Origin: Oryzias latipes
Taxonomy: Eukaryota > Chordata > Actinopteri > Beloniformes > Adrianichthyidae
Direction of reading: 5' to 3'
NCBI RefSeq assembly: GCF_002234675.1
Contig: NC_019872.2
Coordinates: 14,071,950 to 14,135,949 of the forward strand
Length of the DNA stretch: 64,000 bases
In this document: piece after piece, positions 38,335 through 49,449 of the stretch
How positions within the stretch are numbered: the stretch's first letter is position 1
Layout: every line of letters starts with the position of its first letter
Position numbers and translations under genes: made by a program
Notes under the pieces: generated by a model
The model's database searches: none
What the model was told of the DNA's origin: nothing
Seen by the model: only the letters and a program-made list of their open reading frames with translations

Positions 38335-39282
38335 AGCCCAGTGGAAGCATCTAAATCCAAGCTCTTAAGACAAACAGGCAGGGCATGTGATTACTCAAGT
38401 ACTGTAAAAATGATAAAAAACTCATGGTTAAATAATTTTCTTATATTTTTAGACTTAGTTACAAAAGAGTCCACTTTCTTCCTTTAATATCAGGAAATGT
38501 TTCCACTTTTCTTGATTCAGTCGAGGAAGAGGAAAAACTAGGACCATGAAGATGACAGCTACTCAGTCTGGTAGCAGATATTTCTGCTCCTGTGTTGCAC
38601 AGCAGTTCCTTTTTGCAGCAAAAAATTAAAAATAAAAATGTATTCAACTGTGCTTAGTAAATATTCAAATCATTTGGCTCCAGATTTTTTGACCCCCTAA
38701 AACATGTAAAATGGAAGAACAACTAACTTTATTTATCATATTCAGCCTCCAGGTTCATGTTTTATTCCCAATAATGGTTAAGAGGACAGAACTCACATTA
38801 TGTCTAAGTCTAAAAATGCTCTGAAATTAATTTCATGGTGTTCATTTTCATCTCATCACGGACTGCTGTGATGTAACAGTTTCACTGAGCATCAAGCACT
38901 TTCCAGTTACAGTGGTCCAAAATGCTACTTCAGTGTTCATTCCAATGTGTCATTTGTCTCTGCCGCTGACAGTGATGTGGTTAATTCAGCCTCTCTGAGA
39001 CACCAGAGCCACCATTAACACTATCTCAGCTTAATGTTGCTCTCTAAAGTCAAATAGCCGTTAGCTAGATTTACATTCAGAATGGTTTCTTGTCGCAGGT
39101 CTGATGTAACAAAATAGCTCACAGTCACACTGTAGTTGGTCAGAACTGGTAACCATAAATGGCAATGTGAAAATAACAGGTAAAGAACTTGTTCATGCTT
39201 GTTTTCATTACAAAACTGTGCTGCATCATTTGCAGTACTAAATCATCAGGATTATACCAGGAAAACTGATCCATGGCATAAC

Positions 39283-39967
39283 TTAAAGAGCCATTTCCCA
39301 TAAAAGTTAGGATTTTTGGTGTTTATAACATGTTCTTGTAGTATTTTTCTCATGTAGAAGAAGGAGGACAAATGTAAAGAATATTAACATTAAAATAAAA
39401 TTTCTGAGTTTATTTCAAACCACTGTGAATCAGGAACAGATGAAAACATGCTATTTAAAAAAAAGCATGTTGTAATGTAGGTGCTACAATTGGGGGCCAC
39501 AAGCTTCCTGCTTCCCTCCATTCTGATGCATTCACTTGCAGATAAATAGATCCATGTACGTCATCGTTTTCCTCAACCAACCTAGCATCTGGCTCAAAAC
39601 TTTATGGCTGGATAGCTCCGATATTGAGCTATACCGACCAAGCCGCTGGTTCCTCCCAGTTTTGTTCAGGTGAACAATCTTGTCCCTGGTATCATTCGAC
39701 AGCTCTTTGGTCATGATGGAGAATATATTTGTTGCACCGGTAATGCTGGCATTGGAGGGTTGGGGCAGTAAGCTAAAGAGAAATGGAGAGAGGGAGTAAA
39801 TAGATGGGGGCCTGAGCCAGTAGTTCTGCCCACAAGTTGGAGGCAAATTTCTAAGGAACTATTGCACTCTGCAGAACAGATGTCTTATAGGATGCAGGTT
39901 TTGATTTTGGCTAAAACACACTGGATATGCATTTAAATTGGATCAAAAGATGATTGGAGTGGGATTT
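39283..39967 (-). repeat. Repeat family X copy 2, with embedded Tc1 fragment
   Basis: Minus-strand copy of the family at 45697-46315. Matching blocks include GAATCAGGA (complement of the TCCTGATTC block there), TAGATCCATGTACGTCATCG and ATTCTGATGCATTCACTTGC. An 88 bp Tc1 fragment interrupts it at about 39638-39725. Confidence 0.65.
39638..39725 (-). mobile_element. Embedded Tc1 transposase fragment
   Basis: This 88 bp segment is the same as 42939-43026 except for one base (CTCCC here, ATCCC there). It covers the first codons of a Tc1-like transposase, TKELSNDTRDKIVHLNKTG. No Tc1 ends are present, so it did not arrive by normal transposition. Confidence 0.75.
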
Positions 39968-39969
39968 TA

Positions 39970-40690
39970 AACTAATTCAGAAATATGGTGTAAATTTTGC
40001 AAGAATTCCCTCGTACATGCATTTGCTGTCTCAGATAGGGAGGAAAATAGTTTACAAATTGTTACAAAGCAAATTGCTGCAAAGGTTCTTTTTAATCTTA
40101 TCTTCATTTTTGCTTAATGCTCCTTATCCATTTGGCTCTCTGCTGAAAGTTGTCTTCTAATGTTGGTCAGTTTGAATACTCCTTGATTTTTTGTTTTCCT
40201 TTTTTTTTTTGTCTCTCTACATTTAAAAAGAAATGGACTCCTTAATCATCTCTTCACTTTCACTCAGTTTTTTGACCATAGCAACTACCTTGCATTTCTG
40301 TTCAATTTACTTGATCAATCTTCAACCTCCTGAACATATAGAGCTCTGGTGCCGTCTTCAACACTCTTCAAATGTCCAGACGTCGCTTAAATTTTTTTAA
40401 AGATTTTATTTTTGATACGAATAGAAATTGATTTATAAAAAAAAGTCGTAAGTAGTACATTTTGAAAATTAGTATACAAAATATTTTTTCTTCTTTTAAA
40501 TGGTTTTTCTGACTGTTATAATAATGACCAGTTTAAGTCGGACTGGATTTTACAGCTCATATAACTCCTAAAAACCGCTTTACCCTTTCAAGTTATTGAG
40601 CGTAGAAACCCACAAAACAACATGATTCTAGCGTTTAAATGAGCATCTCATTTGAATAATTCATTGATGGTGTATCTCCACCTGCTGCGG
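39970..40690. other. Gene desert
   Basis: AT-rich, no exon or repeat recognised. Confidence 0.4.
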
Positions 40691-40699
40691 CCTCTGTGC

Positions 40700-41540
40700 C
40701 AGTGACTGAATCTGTGTGACGGAGGCACTGAATAGTGATGTGTGACACACTCCTGATGAAAAATAACAGAGGCCCTCAGATCCCCACAACAGCTGATGAA
40801 GAATCACTGACTTTTATTGGTGCCTGATAAAAGGACGTGATAAAAGAGTCAAAGGCTGAGGGTAAGAAAAAGGGATTCGGAGGGAGGAGCAGAGGAGTGC
40901 AAAACAAGGCCCCATCCATCACACAAGTTGAGAAGACACATTCCAGTGTCCTTAGCAGGAGGATACATTCACTCAAAGTCACAATAGAGGGGGAATCTGA
41001 GAGAAGTTGGGAGGGGGATCCATCAATACACAACCTCTCTCTGTGCTCCATGTGCGCACAAACTCAATGTGCCTTCCAGCCTAATTCAGTTCCCTTTACA
41101 GCCATGACAAATTAACATTTTGCTACAGAAGAATGAGTTTTAACTCCAAACTACAAAAAAATGGAAAAAAGGACCCCAAACAAATCAAAGCTCAGCGATG
41201 GATGACAATTCAGTCTTTTCCTTTCCCTATTTCCTCTCCTTGCATTGGCAAGAGTTGGAAAAACTGGAGCTGGGTTGAAGCATATCTCTGTCTGACAGAG
41301 TCTCTGGGTTTTTAGGGTGGAGGGAGCAGGTGATGGCTTTCTGGAGTGCACTCATTTACACTCCTCCCTTTCTCTCGCTGAGCAGCGTGAAGAGGTGGGA
41401 GAGATGAGGGGCCGCCTTCTCTCACTCCTGTGAGCTGCACCTGCCAGGGGTGAGGGGATCAATTGGGAACTCTGACCTCATACCTTCCACAAAGCCCAAT
41501 TATTACATGCACCATGTAATATATACGTCGTACATTGGGA
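40700..41540. promoter_or_regulatory. Candidate non-coding regulatory island
   Basis: Relatively GC-balanced, with ACAGCTGATGAAG, GGACGTGATAAAAG, GAGCTGCACCTGCCAGGG (E-box) and GCCCAATTATTACATGC. No splice-bounded frame. Conservation unknown. Confidence 0.28.
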
Positions 41541-42299
41541 GTGGAAACATTTTTTACTTTTTTTGGGACTGACAGTTCTGCAGCTGCAGAATTAATGCGC
41601 TCAGCACCAAACCAAATATGGCTAAAATAGAAAGATTGAATATACTCATACAGAGTGGTGAATGAACTCTATAGGTAAAGTTGACATGACGATTAAAAAA
41701 AAAGTGAGTTAAATTACTGTATGATGCATCAAATTGCATCACATCACAAATACTATTGAGAGAAAATGTTTACTGTACAGTAACCATTGGAACATTAAAT
41801 ATTCACTGTAAAAGAGCATTGAGCTGTCTTACTCCAAACAAATATAGACGTCTATGTGAAGACAAAATATGAGGGATGCATAATTTGCATGAACCTGTGG
41901 GTGTAAATTACTAACAAATGAGAAGAACCAAAGATCTGCTCAAATGACCAGCAACAATTCAATTCCCAGGCGGTTGAAAGAAAGTTCAATTCTGCAACCT
42001 TGGAGAGCAGAAAGTTAATACCAACAAGAGCAAAAATGTAAAGACGAAATACTCGACTTTTAGGATCTTGACTGATGAGTTAAATCTGATCTGTAAAACA
42101 CAGAAGAACAAAAATTACAAACATTAGCAATACTTTTAAAACCAAACTCTCAGAAACATAAAGGCTTTGGGGATTTTTTTTTTTTTTTTTTAAAAGGCAT
42201 AACAGTTTCTAAACACAAACCCAAAAGATTAATGTCATATAACAAAAGTCTGACACATGTGACTATAGTGGAACAAAATAAGTCACTTGTGGAAAAACG
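41541..42299. other. Gene desert
   Basis: Nothing recognised. A long T tract lies at about 42174-42191. Confidence 0.4.
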
Positions 42300-43325
42300 T
42301 TAAAAATACACTGGACAATGCAAAACCCTGGTTGTCAGTGACAGAGTTCAAATATTTCTTGTAGGTTCTTAAGCATTGTCACCTCTATTTTGGCCCATTG
42401 TTGCTTGTTGATCTTCCCAAGAAGTGTGATGTTTTGGGGCTGTCACTGGAAAACAAGGACTTCACAGATTCTCTAATGAATTGAGGTCTGGAGAATGGCT
42501 GCACCATTCCAGAGCCTTGCAGAAAAATAGCCCCAAATTATGATGCTTCACAGTTGCTGTGATGCTCTTGGGATGCATCTGAGCATTCATTCTGACCACA
42601 TGACTTTCTCCCAGTCCTCCCCGGCATCATCCAGATGGTCTCTGGAAACTTTAGGGGAGATGTGCTGGTTTAAGCAGGCGGACCTTTGGAACACTGCAAG
42701 ATTTGAATCCATGACAACATTGTGAATCCATGACAACACTGATAGTAACCTCTGTTACTGTGTTACTGTCTCTCCAAGTCATTGACCAGTTCCCGTCTGT
42801 GGTCCTGGGCTGTTTTCTTACTGTTCCAAATCATTTTTAAGGTGAGATCTTGAATGGAGCACCAGGTGGAGGGAGATTGTCACCGATCTTGTATTTTTTT
42901 CCATTTTCTAATAATTGCTCCAACAATTAATCTCTTCTGACCAAGCCGCTGGTTCATCCCAGTTTTGTTCAGGTGAACAATCTTGTCCCTGGTATCATTC
43001 GACAGCTCTTTGGTCATGATGGAGAAGTTCCAGTCTGACTGTTTAAGGGGGTGGACAGGGTCAAACATGTGTCATCAATACAATAAGTGGAGGACAGAAC
43101 TGCTTCTTAAAGAAGAAGTAACGTGTCTGTGAGGGACAGAATTCTTGCTTGTTTGTTGAAGCTCAATACTTATTTTTCTCACATGTATAAAATAAGTTAT
43201 TTAAAAATTATACCATGTGATTTCCTTGATTGTTTATTTACATCGTGTCTCTCACAGTTGAAGAGTATCACCTTTTTAAGTGAAACCACTTGCATAGTCA
43301 GTGGCTGCCGATATATTTTACAAAA
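42300..43325 (-). mobile_element. Tc1/mariner element, degenerate
   Basis: The minus strand from 43020 encodes the start of a Tc1-like transposase (TKELSNDTRDKIVHLNKTGM, then VGAIIRKWKK, the helix-turn-helix region). Nucleotide blocks toward 42340 keep the order of a fish Tc1 copy but with frameshifts and stops. The 43050-43325 flank (GTGGAGGACAGA, GTCTGTGAGGGACAGAATTC, CTTGCTTGTTTGTTG) matches the non-coding end common in fish Tc1 copies. Not functional. Confidence 0.75.
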
Positions 43326-43337
43326 GGCGTCATTAAC

Positions 43338-43496
43338 CTTGTTCCTCGTGAATTACTGCCCTGCTTGTTCTGCAGCTATCTTGCTTCAGTAATTGCTGAT
43401 TGGCCCAGTATCTGATTGACTGAGCACACCTTTCATGTGTCCAGTAATTACTGAAGCAGGGTTAGCTGCAAAACAAGCAGAGCAGTAGCTCACAAG
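43338..43496. mobile_element. Fold-back MITE with ~58 bp arms
   Basis: Left arm GTTCCTCGTGAATTACTGCC through TTCAGTAATTGCTG and right arm CAGTAATTACTGAAGCAGGG through CTCACAAGGAAC are complements with few mismatches, around a short centre. The outer AATCCTG/GTTCC pattern resembles hAT-type fold-back elements of vertebrates. Confidence 0.7.
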
Positions 43497-43828
43497 GAAC
43501 AGGATTGGAGACCATAAAGCAAAACTTTGAAAGGTAGTTTCACTAGAAAGCTGTAGAATTCATATGTGTTTTTTGCCTTATGTGCCTTATTGTATGTATT
43601 GCACATTTAGTTGAAAAACTTTCTCGATAATCATTTATGTATTTTTTTAAAGATGTAGTGGCACATTGTGAAACATTATGTAGTGGCAATACAGTCTTTA
43701 TAGCAGGGTGTGAATTACCCATGGTCAAGTTCAGTGTTTAAAGGGAAAAATTATCTATTGATGGCTGCAGAAAGCCCATATTTCACTTCTTTTTTTACTC
43801 AGTGGTGTTTTGGTGATTTGAGTCTTTT

Positions 43829-44105
43829 ATTCATTTTCTAAACCCGTTTTTGTCCCTTTTGGGGTCACGGGGCTACCGGAGCCTATCCCGGCCACTTGTG
43901 GGTGAAGGCAGGGGACATCCTGGACAGTTCGCCAGTCTGTCTCAGGACCACAATCACACACCCATGCACTCTCACATTTACACCTAGGGACAATTTAAAA
44001 TAACCAATTAACCTATGAAGCATGTTTTTGGATGGTGGGAGCAGGGCAGAGTCCCTGGAGAAAACCCATGCATGCATGCATGCACGGGAAGAACATTAAA
44101 ACTCC
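43829..44105 (+). repeat. Common fish repeat family Y, truncated copy
   Basis: Starts ATTCATTTTCTAAACCCGTT, continues GGGGTCACGGGGCTACCGG, ACATTTACACCTAGGGACAA and TTTTTGGATGGTGGGAGCAG, and stops after an internal CATG repeat (44068-44083), lacking the last third seen in 27850-28225. Confidence 0.75.
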
Positions 44106-44109
44106 TGTG

Positions 44110-45690
44110 ATTTGAGTCTTTCTAGGAACTTTTCACTGAGAAGATGGAAGCTCGTAACCTTTTTTTTATTTTTGACACCATACTCACGTTAAGATTCTCT
44201 CAAACTGTGCAGCTCCATCTCAGCAACTTTCTTCGTGTTTCTTTAAGGCACAGTGTACTTTTCTTTACCTGCTATGGTTCTGTGTCTTAAAAAAGAATTG
44301 CCTTGCCAAAGTCTCATTTGGGAGGATACTCCCTCAGAGGCTCTGCTGCTCATCCAACCGCACTTTGCAAAAACTTCGATTGTCCTTTAGTATTTTTTTG
44401 TGTTCAGCAGTGATGTCCTCCTGGATGGTCTTCTAATAGTACACTTTAGTTGCTGATGCACTAATGCACCTTGATCTTGGAGTTCATCAGGAGACACTTT
44501 CTGTCACCAAACCGCACAGTGACTCGTCACCTTTTGCGAAGGCAAACTGACTGATTACAAGATTGAAGACACCGGGATTGCTCATTAGAAGACACACCTT
44601 GGTCTGGCAGGTCTTTATGGTTGTTATTTTCAGTTTAATAAGAGTACCGTCATGTTTTGTTTGAAAATAATTCTGTTGAACAACAATACAAAACATTGTC
44701 TAAATAAACCGGTAGATTTTCCGTCATCTTTGAATAATCGTTGCTTTTGTCTGATTTCATTTGTTTCGGTGATCGCTGTTAGTCTGTCTTTCATTTATGA
44801 AGGTGCACCAACAATTTTGTTCAATCCTGCATCCTTCTTTGGTCAGAAAACAACAACAGCAAAAAAAAAAGATCTGACTGCACTGAACATTTTTTGCAAC
44901 TTCCTCCTGCTTCCACCTTCACTCAAAAAAGCCTTTTTAGTGATTTTTTTTTCTTTCATTGAGTTCTGCTTGCAGCTCATATCATGACTGAACCGGATAC
45001 AATTGGGTATTATTTAGTGCAATGAGACCCATTTGGTGTATTGTCAGGACGTGGAGAAGTGTGAAAGTTGGTGTCAGTGGACCCCTGGCTTGGACCGACT
45101 CAAAGCCAGTGAGTTAGTTTCTATGGTAATGGAGCAATAGTAACAACCTCTCGGCAGCGTCCCGCCGCGTGTCTCGCCTCCTCAATAGAGAGCATCTGCA
45201 GAAAATGGGGGACCTTGTGAGATGTGCAGTGACCCGTCATCAAACCGACTCTCACATATACGGTCATATATAGACTTTGAATTAGCCTAAACCCCTCTTT
45301 CACACTGCTGACGTCATAACTCTTCAGAGAGATTTGAGACTGGGGCATATATTCACGGTTTTGATAAAAGCAGAGTGTGGGACAGAGTAAAAAGCCATCA
45401 CAGAGGTCATTAGCTAGAGGGGGGGGGGGGGGGGGGGACACACAACAACTGAAAAGTAATGGAAAAAAAACTTCAGACAGAAGCTGAACCCAAATCACAA
45501 TGCCTCCAATGGAAATTAAGGAAGAAAGGGGGTATTAATTCATGAAAATTATAAAGAGGCTCTACTTTCACATATTCAATGTTCTTTCATGTCCCCCAGG
45601 AAACCGACTCCTTTTACAGTTTCAACACATAATATTTCAAATTTCTGATAAAACTGCAAAACAGTTGTGTTTTCCTGAAAAAAGGCTAGT
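44110..45690. other. Gene desert, with a possible regulatory patch at 45030-45410
   Basis: No exon recognised. The 45030-45410 stretch is more balanced and contains CTGACGTCA (CRE-type, about 45308-45316). Function unknown. Confidence 0.3.
45419..45437. repeat. G homopolymer
   Basis: About 19 consecutive G residues; length is prone to sequencing error. Confidence 0.85.
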
Positions 45691-45696
45691 TTGACA

Positions 45697-46315
45697 ATAA
45701 AGTCCCATCATCTATTGAATTATTTTCAAAGCTTTCCTAGTGGTCTTTTATTTATGATTATGCCGTTTTTCAGCCTAATTATGAAAAAAAAATCTGTTTT
45801 CTGGGATATGGTTTGTGCAGAGCGGCAGTAGTTCATCAAAAATTTGCCGCTTAATTGTGGGCGGACCTATTGGTGCAGACTGAGCCTGCTATCATTTCCC
45901 ATCCTCCATTTGTTTACACTCTCTCCAGTTAGCTTACAGCCCCTCACACCACTAATTTAACATTAGCGCTGCAGCAAAAATGGCAAACAATAATGGAGCC
46001 ATCCAGCTTTCCAGTTTTGATCCAGATACCAGCTCAGATGAAGAAAACAAAGACGTACATGGATCTATTTGCCTGCATGTGGATGCATCAGAATGGAGCA
46101 GAGCGGGGGCCTTTTGTCTTGCTGATTGTAGTTATACGAAACACCTGCAATCTTTTTTTAAACTGCATTATTTTGTCTGCTCCTGATTCACAATGATTTA
46201 AATTCTCAAAAATTAAATTTTAATCCTAATTTTCTTTAAATATATCTTCCATCATGAGGAAAAATGCTACAAAAACATGTTAAAAACACGACTTTCATTG
46301 GAGTGGGTCTTTAAT
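45697..46315 (+). repeat. Repeat family X copy 3, ORF-bearing
   Basis: Bounded by AAAGTCCCATCA at the left and GGAGTGGGTCTTTAA at the right, which are related inverted ends. It holds a frame at 45980-46186 (68 codons) starting MANNNGAIQLSSFDPDTSSD and then EENKDVHGSICLHVDASEWS. It looks like the acidic N-terminal start of a lost transposase or host-derived protein. Copies 1 and 2 carry decayed versions. The superfamily is not recognised. Confidence 0.6.
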
Positions 46316-46389
46316 TTAGAGGAAACAGCCTTAACTGCAGGAGGACTATCTATAAAACAATTGTAAATATAAAAGAACACGACTTTTGT

Positions 46390-46720
46390 TTTGTTTGCTT
46401 TTTTTCGTAGAAGCCTCCTGAGAGAGATCTCCCTGTTATTTTCCCTTCAGTTTGCTCTCATGCCGCTCTTCACAGGGACACACTGAGATGGGGTAATCAT
46501 GAACTGCTGAGCTGAAAATGAGTAAGTAATGGTTACACGGGTAGATTTTGTGGGGGTGTTTGTCTCCCTCCCTTCCCTACTGCTCTCACTCTTTGACCTC
46601 CCTCCTCACTAACTCTTACCCCCCCTGGTGATTTCCCATGGGCCTCCAATTGATTCAATTAAGTGAACACACAAATACCATACGCTTTTTCTCAACTCAA
46701 CACAAAGCAGCTCTGCCTCT
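46390..46720. promoter_or_regulatory. Candidate non-coding regulatory island
   Basis: High-complexity block with GGGGTAATCATGAAC, CTTTGACCTCC (nuclear-receptor-like half-site) and CCAATTGATTCAATTAAGTG (paired homeodomain cores). No coding frame. Confidence 0.28.
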
Positions 46721-47029
46721 GTACCAAGGAGTACATCAATGAATTTAGATCTGCAACAAAGCAAGAATTTCAGCTGTTTTTTTCTTTATTCTAGCTTTTA
46801 TTTGCATGCAAATATTACTGGAAGGGTTGGCGATTTAACCATCAAAGTTCAGAAGGAAAATAGTGATCAGAAGGGCGAAGAAGTAAAATAGAGGCAGAGG
46901 CTTTAAGAGATGCTTCATCCTGTTACTATAATTTATTTTCTAAACCATAAGGTCTTATGCATTTAAACCTGCAGCCAAACAATCAGTGATGAGAAAAGAG
47001 GCAAACGCTAAATCTCAAAAAACGTTTTT

Positions 47030-47420
47030 CTTCTCTTCTACTTTTGTCGCTTCAAGGCTGTTCATGAATAGGAATCGGGGCACAAAGGCGGCAATGTGGC
47101 TGAAGGCACTAACGCTGACATCCTCAGCACTTTGAACAACTTGTCAGCGCAGACACTGAAGCAACTGCGTTCTGTCCCATTTGTGTACAAACCGCCTTGA
47201 AAAGGCTTGCTGAACTGCCCATATCCCTTTATTGGGGTTCAAATGGCAAGAGGCGTTCTTTGTGTCGGAGAACGTTCATTAAATTCATTGGTTTGACCTG
47301 TTATTTTGAGGCCAAAAGTCTACCGATTTGGAAAAATGTGAGTCAGGCATACGCAATAGCCAACTGACCTTCGTAGGGTAACAAACCCCTTTGAAGAGAA
47401 TTTCAAGGCTAAGAATGGAG
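47030..47420. promoter_or_regulatory. Candidate non-coding regulatory island
   Basis: A 390 bp patch of balanced composition within AT-rich sequence, including GTTCATGAATAGGAATC and CCCTTTATTGGGG. No frame, no repeat similarity seen. Confidence 0.28.
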
Positions 47421-47429
47421 TCAAAGGAG

Positions 47430-49070
47430 ACGTTTCAGGCATAACTATAGCAGAACCAATGGATTGACATCAAAAGGGAATTTGAAATCATCCAAAGATA
47501 TTTAGAAGCTTTAATCACTCTCATAGTGGTATTTCCACCATGTCACAATATTCTTATCGTGCCTGCTTTGTGAACAAGACATAAAAAATTGAAACTTTGC
47601 TCTTAAGTTATGAATTTCAAGGAGTTTGTCATGGAAAAATGCTTCAGCAGCTGGAAAAAAAACCTGGATGGAGTCAAAAAAGTTCAGAGAAAAGTACACT
47701 TGACTGTTTCAGTTCCCATAACACCCTGACATTTAGATGTAAATGGGCTCATTAGAGAGGGCAGACTGTCAGGTTTGCATCTTTTGCCCATTTATTCTTG
47801 TCAAACTGCCCTAAAGCCACAGCAGGCTTTTATGGAAAACACTTGTTTTAGAGGCTGAGTTTTATTTAAAACTTTGTAATGCATTATTGTTTAGATATGA
47901 AGCACAAACATTATTCTTGATACAAGGAGAAATATTTAAAGTAACACATGTTGTTGTTGATCTAAACATTTTTCCCCTTTTTGTGGAATTGAATGTGTAT
48001 TTATAGTACCACAAGTTTTTAGATAAACATAAAAATATCAGCAGTTGAGTTTTTTTCTTTTTTTTCTTAATTTTCTGTCTATTTGACCTCTTCTTTTGTT
48101 AACTTAAGGCCAAACATGGTTTAAAAATATGTTACTTTAAGAATTTTACTTTATTTAAACATTTGTAAAAAAATAAAAAATAAATAAATAAATAAAGACA
48201 ACACATAAATTGAACTTTTAACTGAACAACTCTAAAAAATAAGATTTTAGGATTACCGTACTATGATTTCCTGATCGCATGTTTTTGAACTTTTTTATTT
48301 TATTTTATTATTGATTTAACTGATTTAATCCCTGTTACTATAAAAAATATTGTACCAATAGTCTTTCTTCATATTTTTTTTTTTAACAATGAAAATGGAC
48401 AAAAATTCTATGTAAAAAATTGACATGTTGGTTGACAAAATCATGTTAAAGGCAATGAATTCAAACTTGTGGTTATCTTTGACAGTTTGCAAGTAATAAA
48501 TGGTCAAATTCTTTATGCACACATGTAGCATTGAATTTAGGTGGACAAAAAAATATTTGTGTCCATGTTGCAGACCAAGCGGACTAGTATTAATTACAGT
48601 GCACAAAAGTCCAAACCAAATTTTCTTAGATAAAGTAAATGAAGGAAATATTTATTTCTTATATCTAATAAATTTTGATGTATAAACAAATGTGAGAAAA
48701 CAGATTTTAAGGTATTTTCTTTATTTTTTCATAGTGAGCAACACAAAAATAACTTAATTTTTACAGTGATCATTTTTGTCTGTTACTATTAGTGCCTTTC
48801 TTTGATTCCAGAAGCCGTCATTTTCCATGCATGAGACATCAGTAAAGAAAACAAATTTCCAATTATCAAAAACAAAAGTAAAATATTGTCCTTATATGAA
48901 AAAGTTGAAGTGAGGCAGAAGTCAGCTCTGAACATGTCCATGTGCTTTTGAAATGCATTCATCATCTTGAGTTAAAATTGTGAATATTTTGAGTTTTCAG
49001 ATGTTAAAGACATTTTGATCAAACTGATTTTGGACTGACACGACCCCATCATTCACATCATATCATACTG
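47430..49070. other. Gene desert
   Basis: AT-rich; a short TAAA-type simple repeat at about 48168-48197. Nothing else recognised. Confidence 0.45.
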
Positions 49071-49074
49071 GCGG

Positions 49075-49290
49075 CCATGGTGCTGAGGTAGAGCCGTTGA
49101 CCTCTGACTGAAAATCCGCAGGTTCGTTTCCTGCACTGCCTGCCTATGTGTCAAAGTGTCCTTGGGCAAGACACTGAACCCCACTTATTTCCTGGTATGT
49201 AATACATTGGCACCAGTGTTCACAGTGGAGTTGCCATAGGTGTGTGGGCATGGGTGAATGGAACTGTGAAGGAAGGTAGAAAGCCGCATG
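49075..49290 (+). repeat. tRNA-derived SINE, family A copy
   Basis: Degenerate head GGTGCTGAGGTAGAGCCGTT, B-box-like GGTTCGTTTCCTGC, then TCCTTGGGCAAGACACTGAA exactly as in 29155-29397. Confidence 0.7.
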
Positions 49291-49294
49291 GTAA

Positions 49295-49445
49295 ACTTGG
49301 CAATGTTTTACGCTGGATGCCCTTCCTGACACACCCCTCTCAAAGCAACCGGGCTTGGGACCAGCACAGAAGTAGAGAAGGGAACAGGGAGCAGCCCGGA
49401 GTCAAACCCTGGTTTCACGGACGGAAGGCGCCGCAAACCAGCACG
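49295..49445 (-). repeat. tRNA-derived SINE, family B, reverse partial copy
   Basis: The complement carries GTGTGTCAGGAAGGGCATCC and AAACCAGGGTTTGACTCC, as in 8735-9035. It abuts the family A SINE, making a head-to-head composite. Confidence 0.62.
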
Positions 49446-49449
49446 AGCT

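Noticed and set aside
45121-45498. 125-codon minus-strand frame
   Set aside because: Runs through a G homopolymer (poly-Pro) and shows no domain or splice pattern.
45980-46196. 68-codon frame as a host gene
   Set aside because: It lies inside a repeat with two decayed copies in the same window, so it is treated as part of repeat family X.
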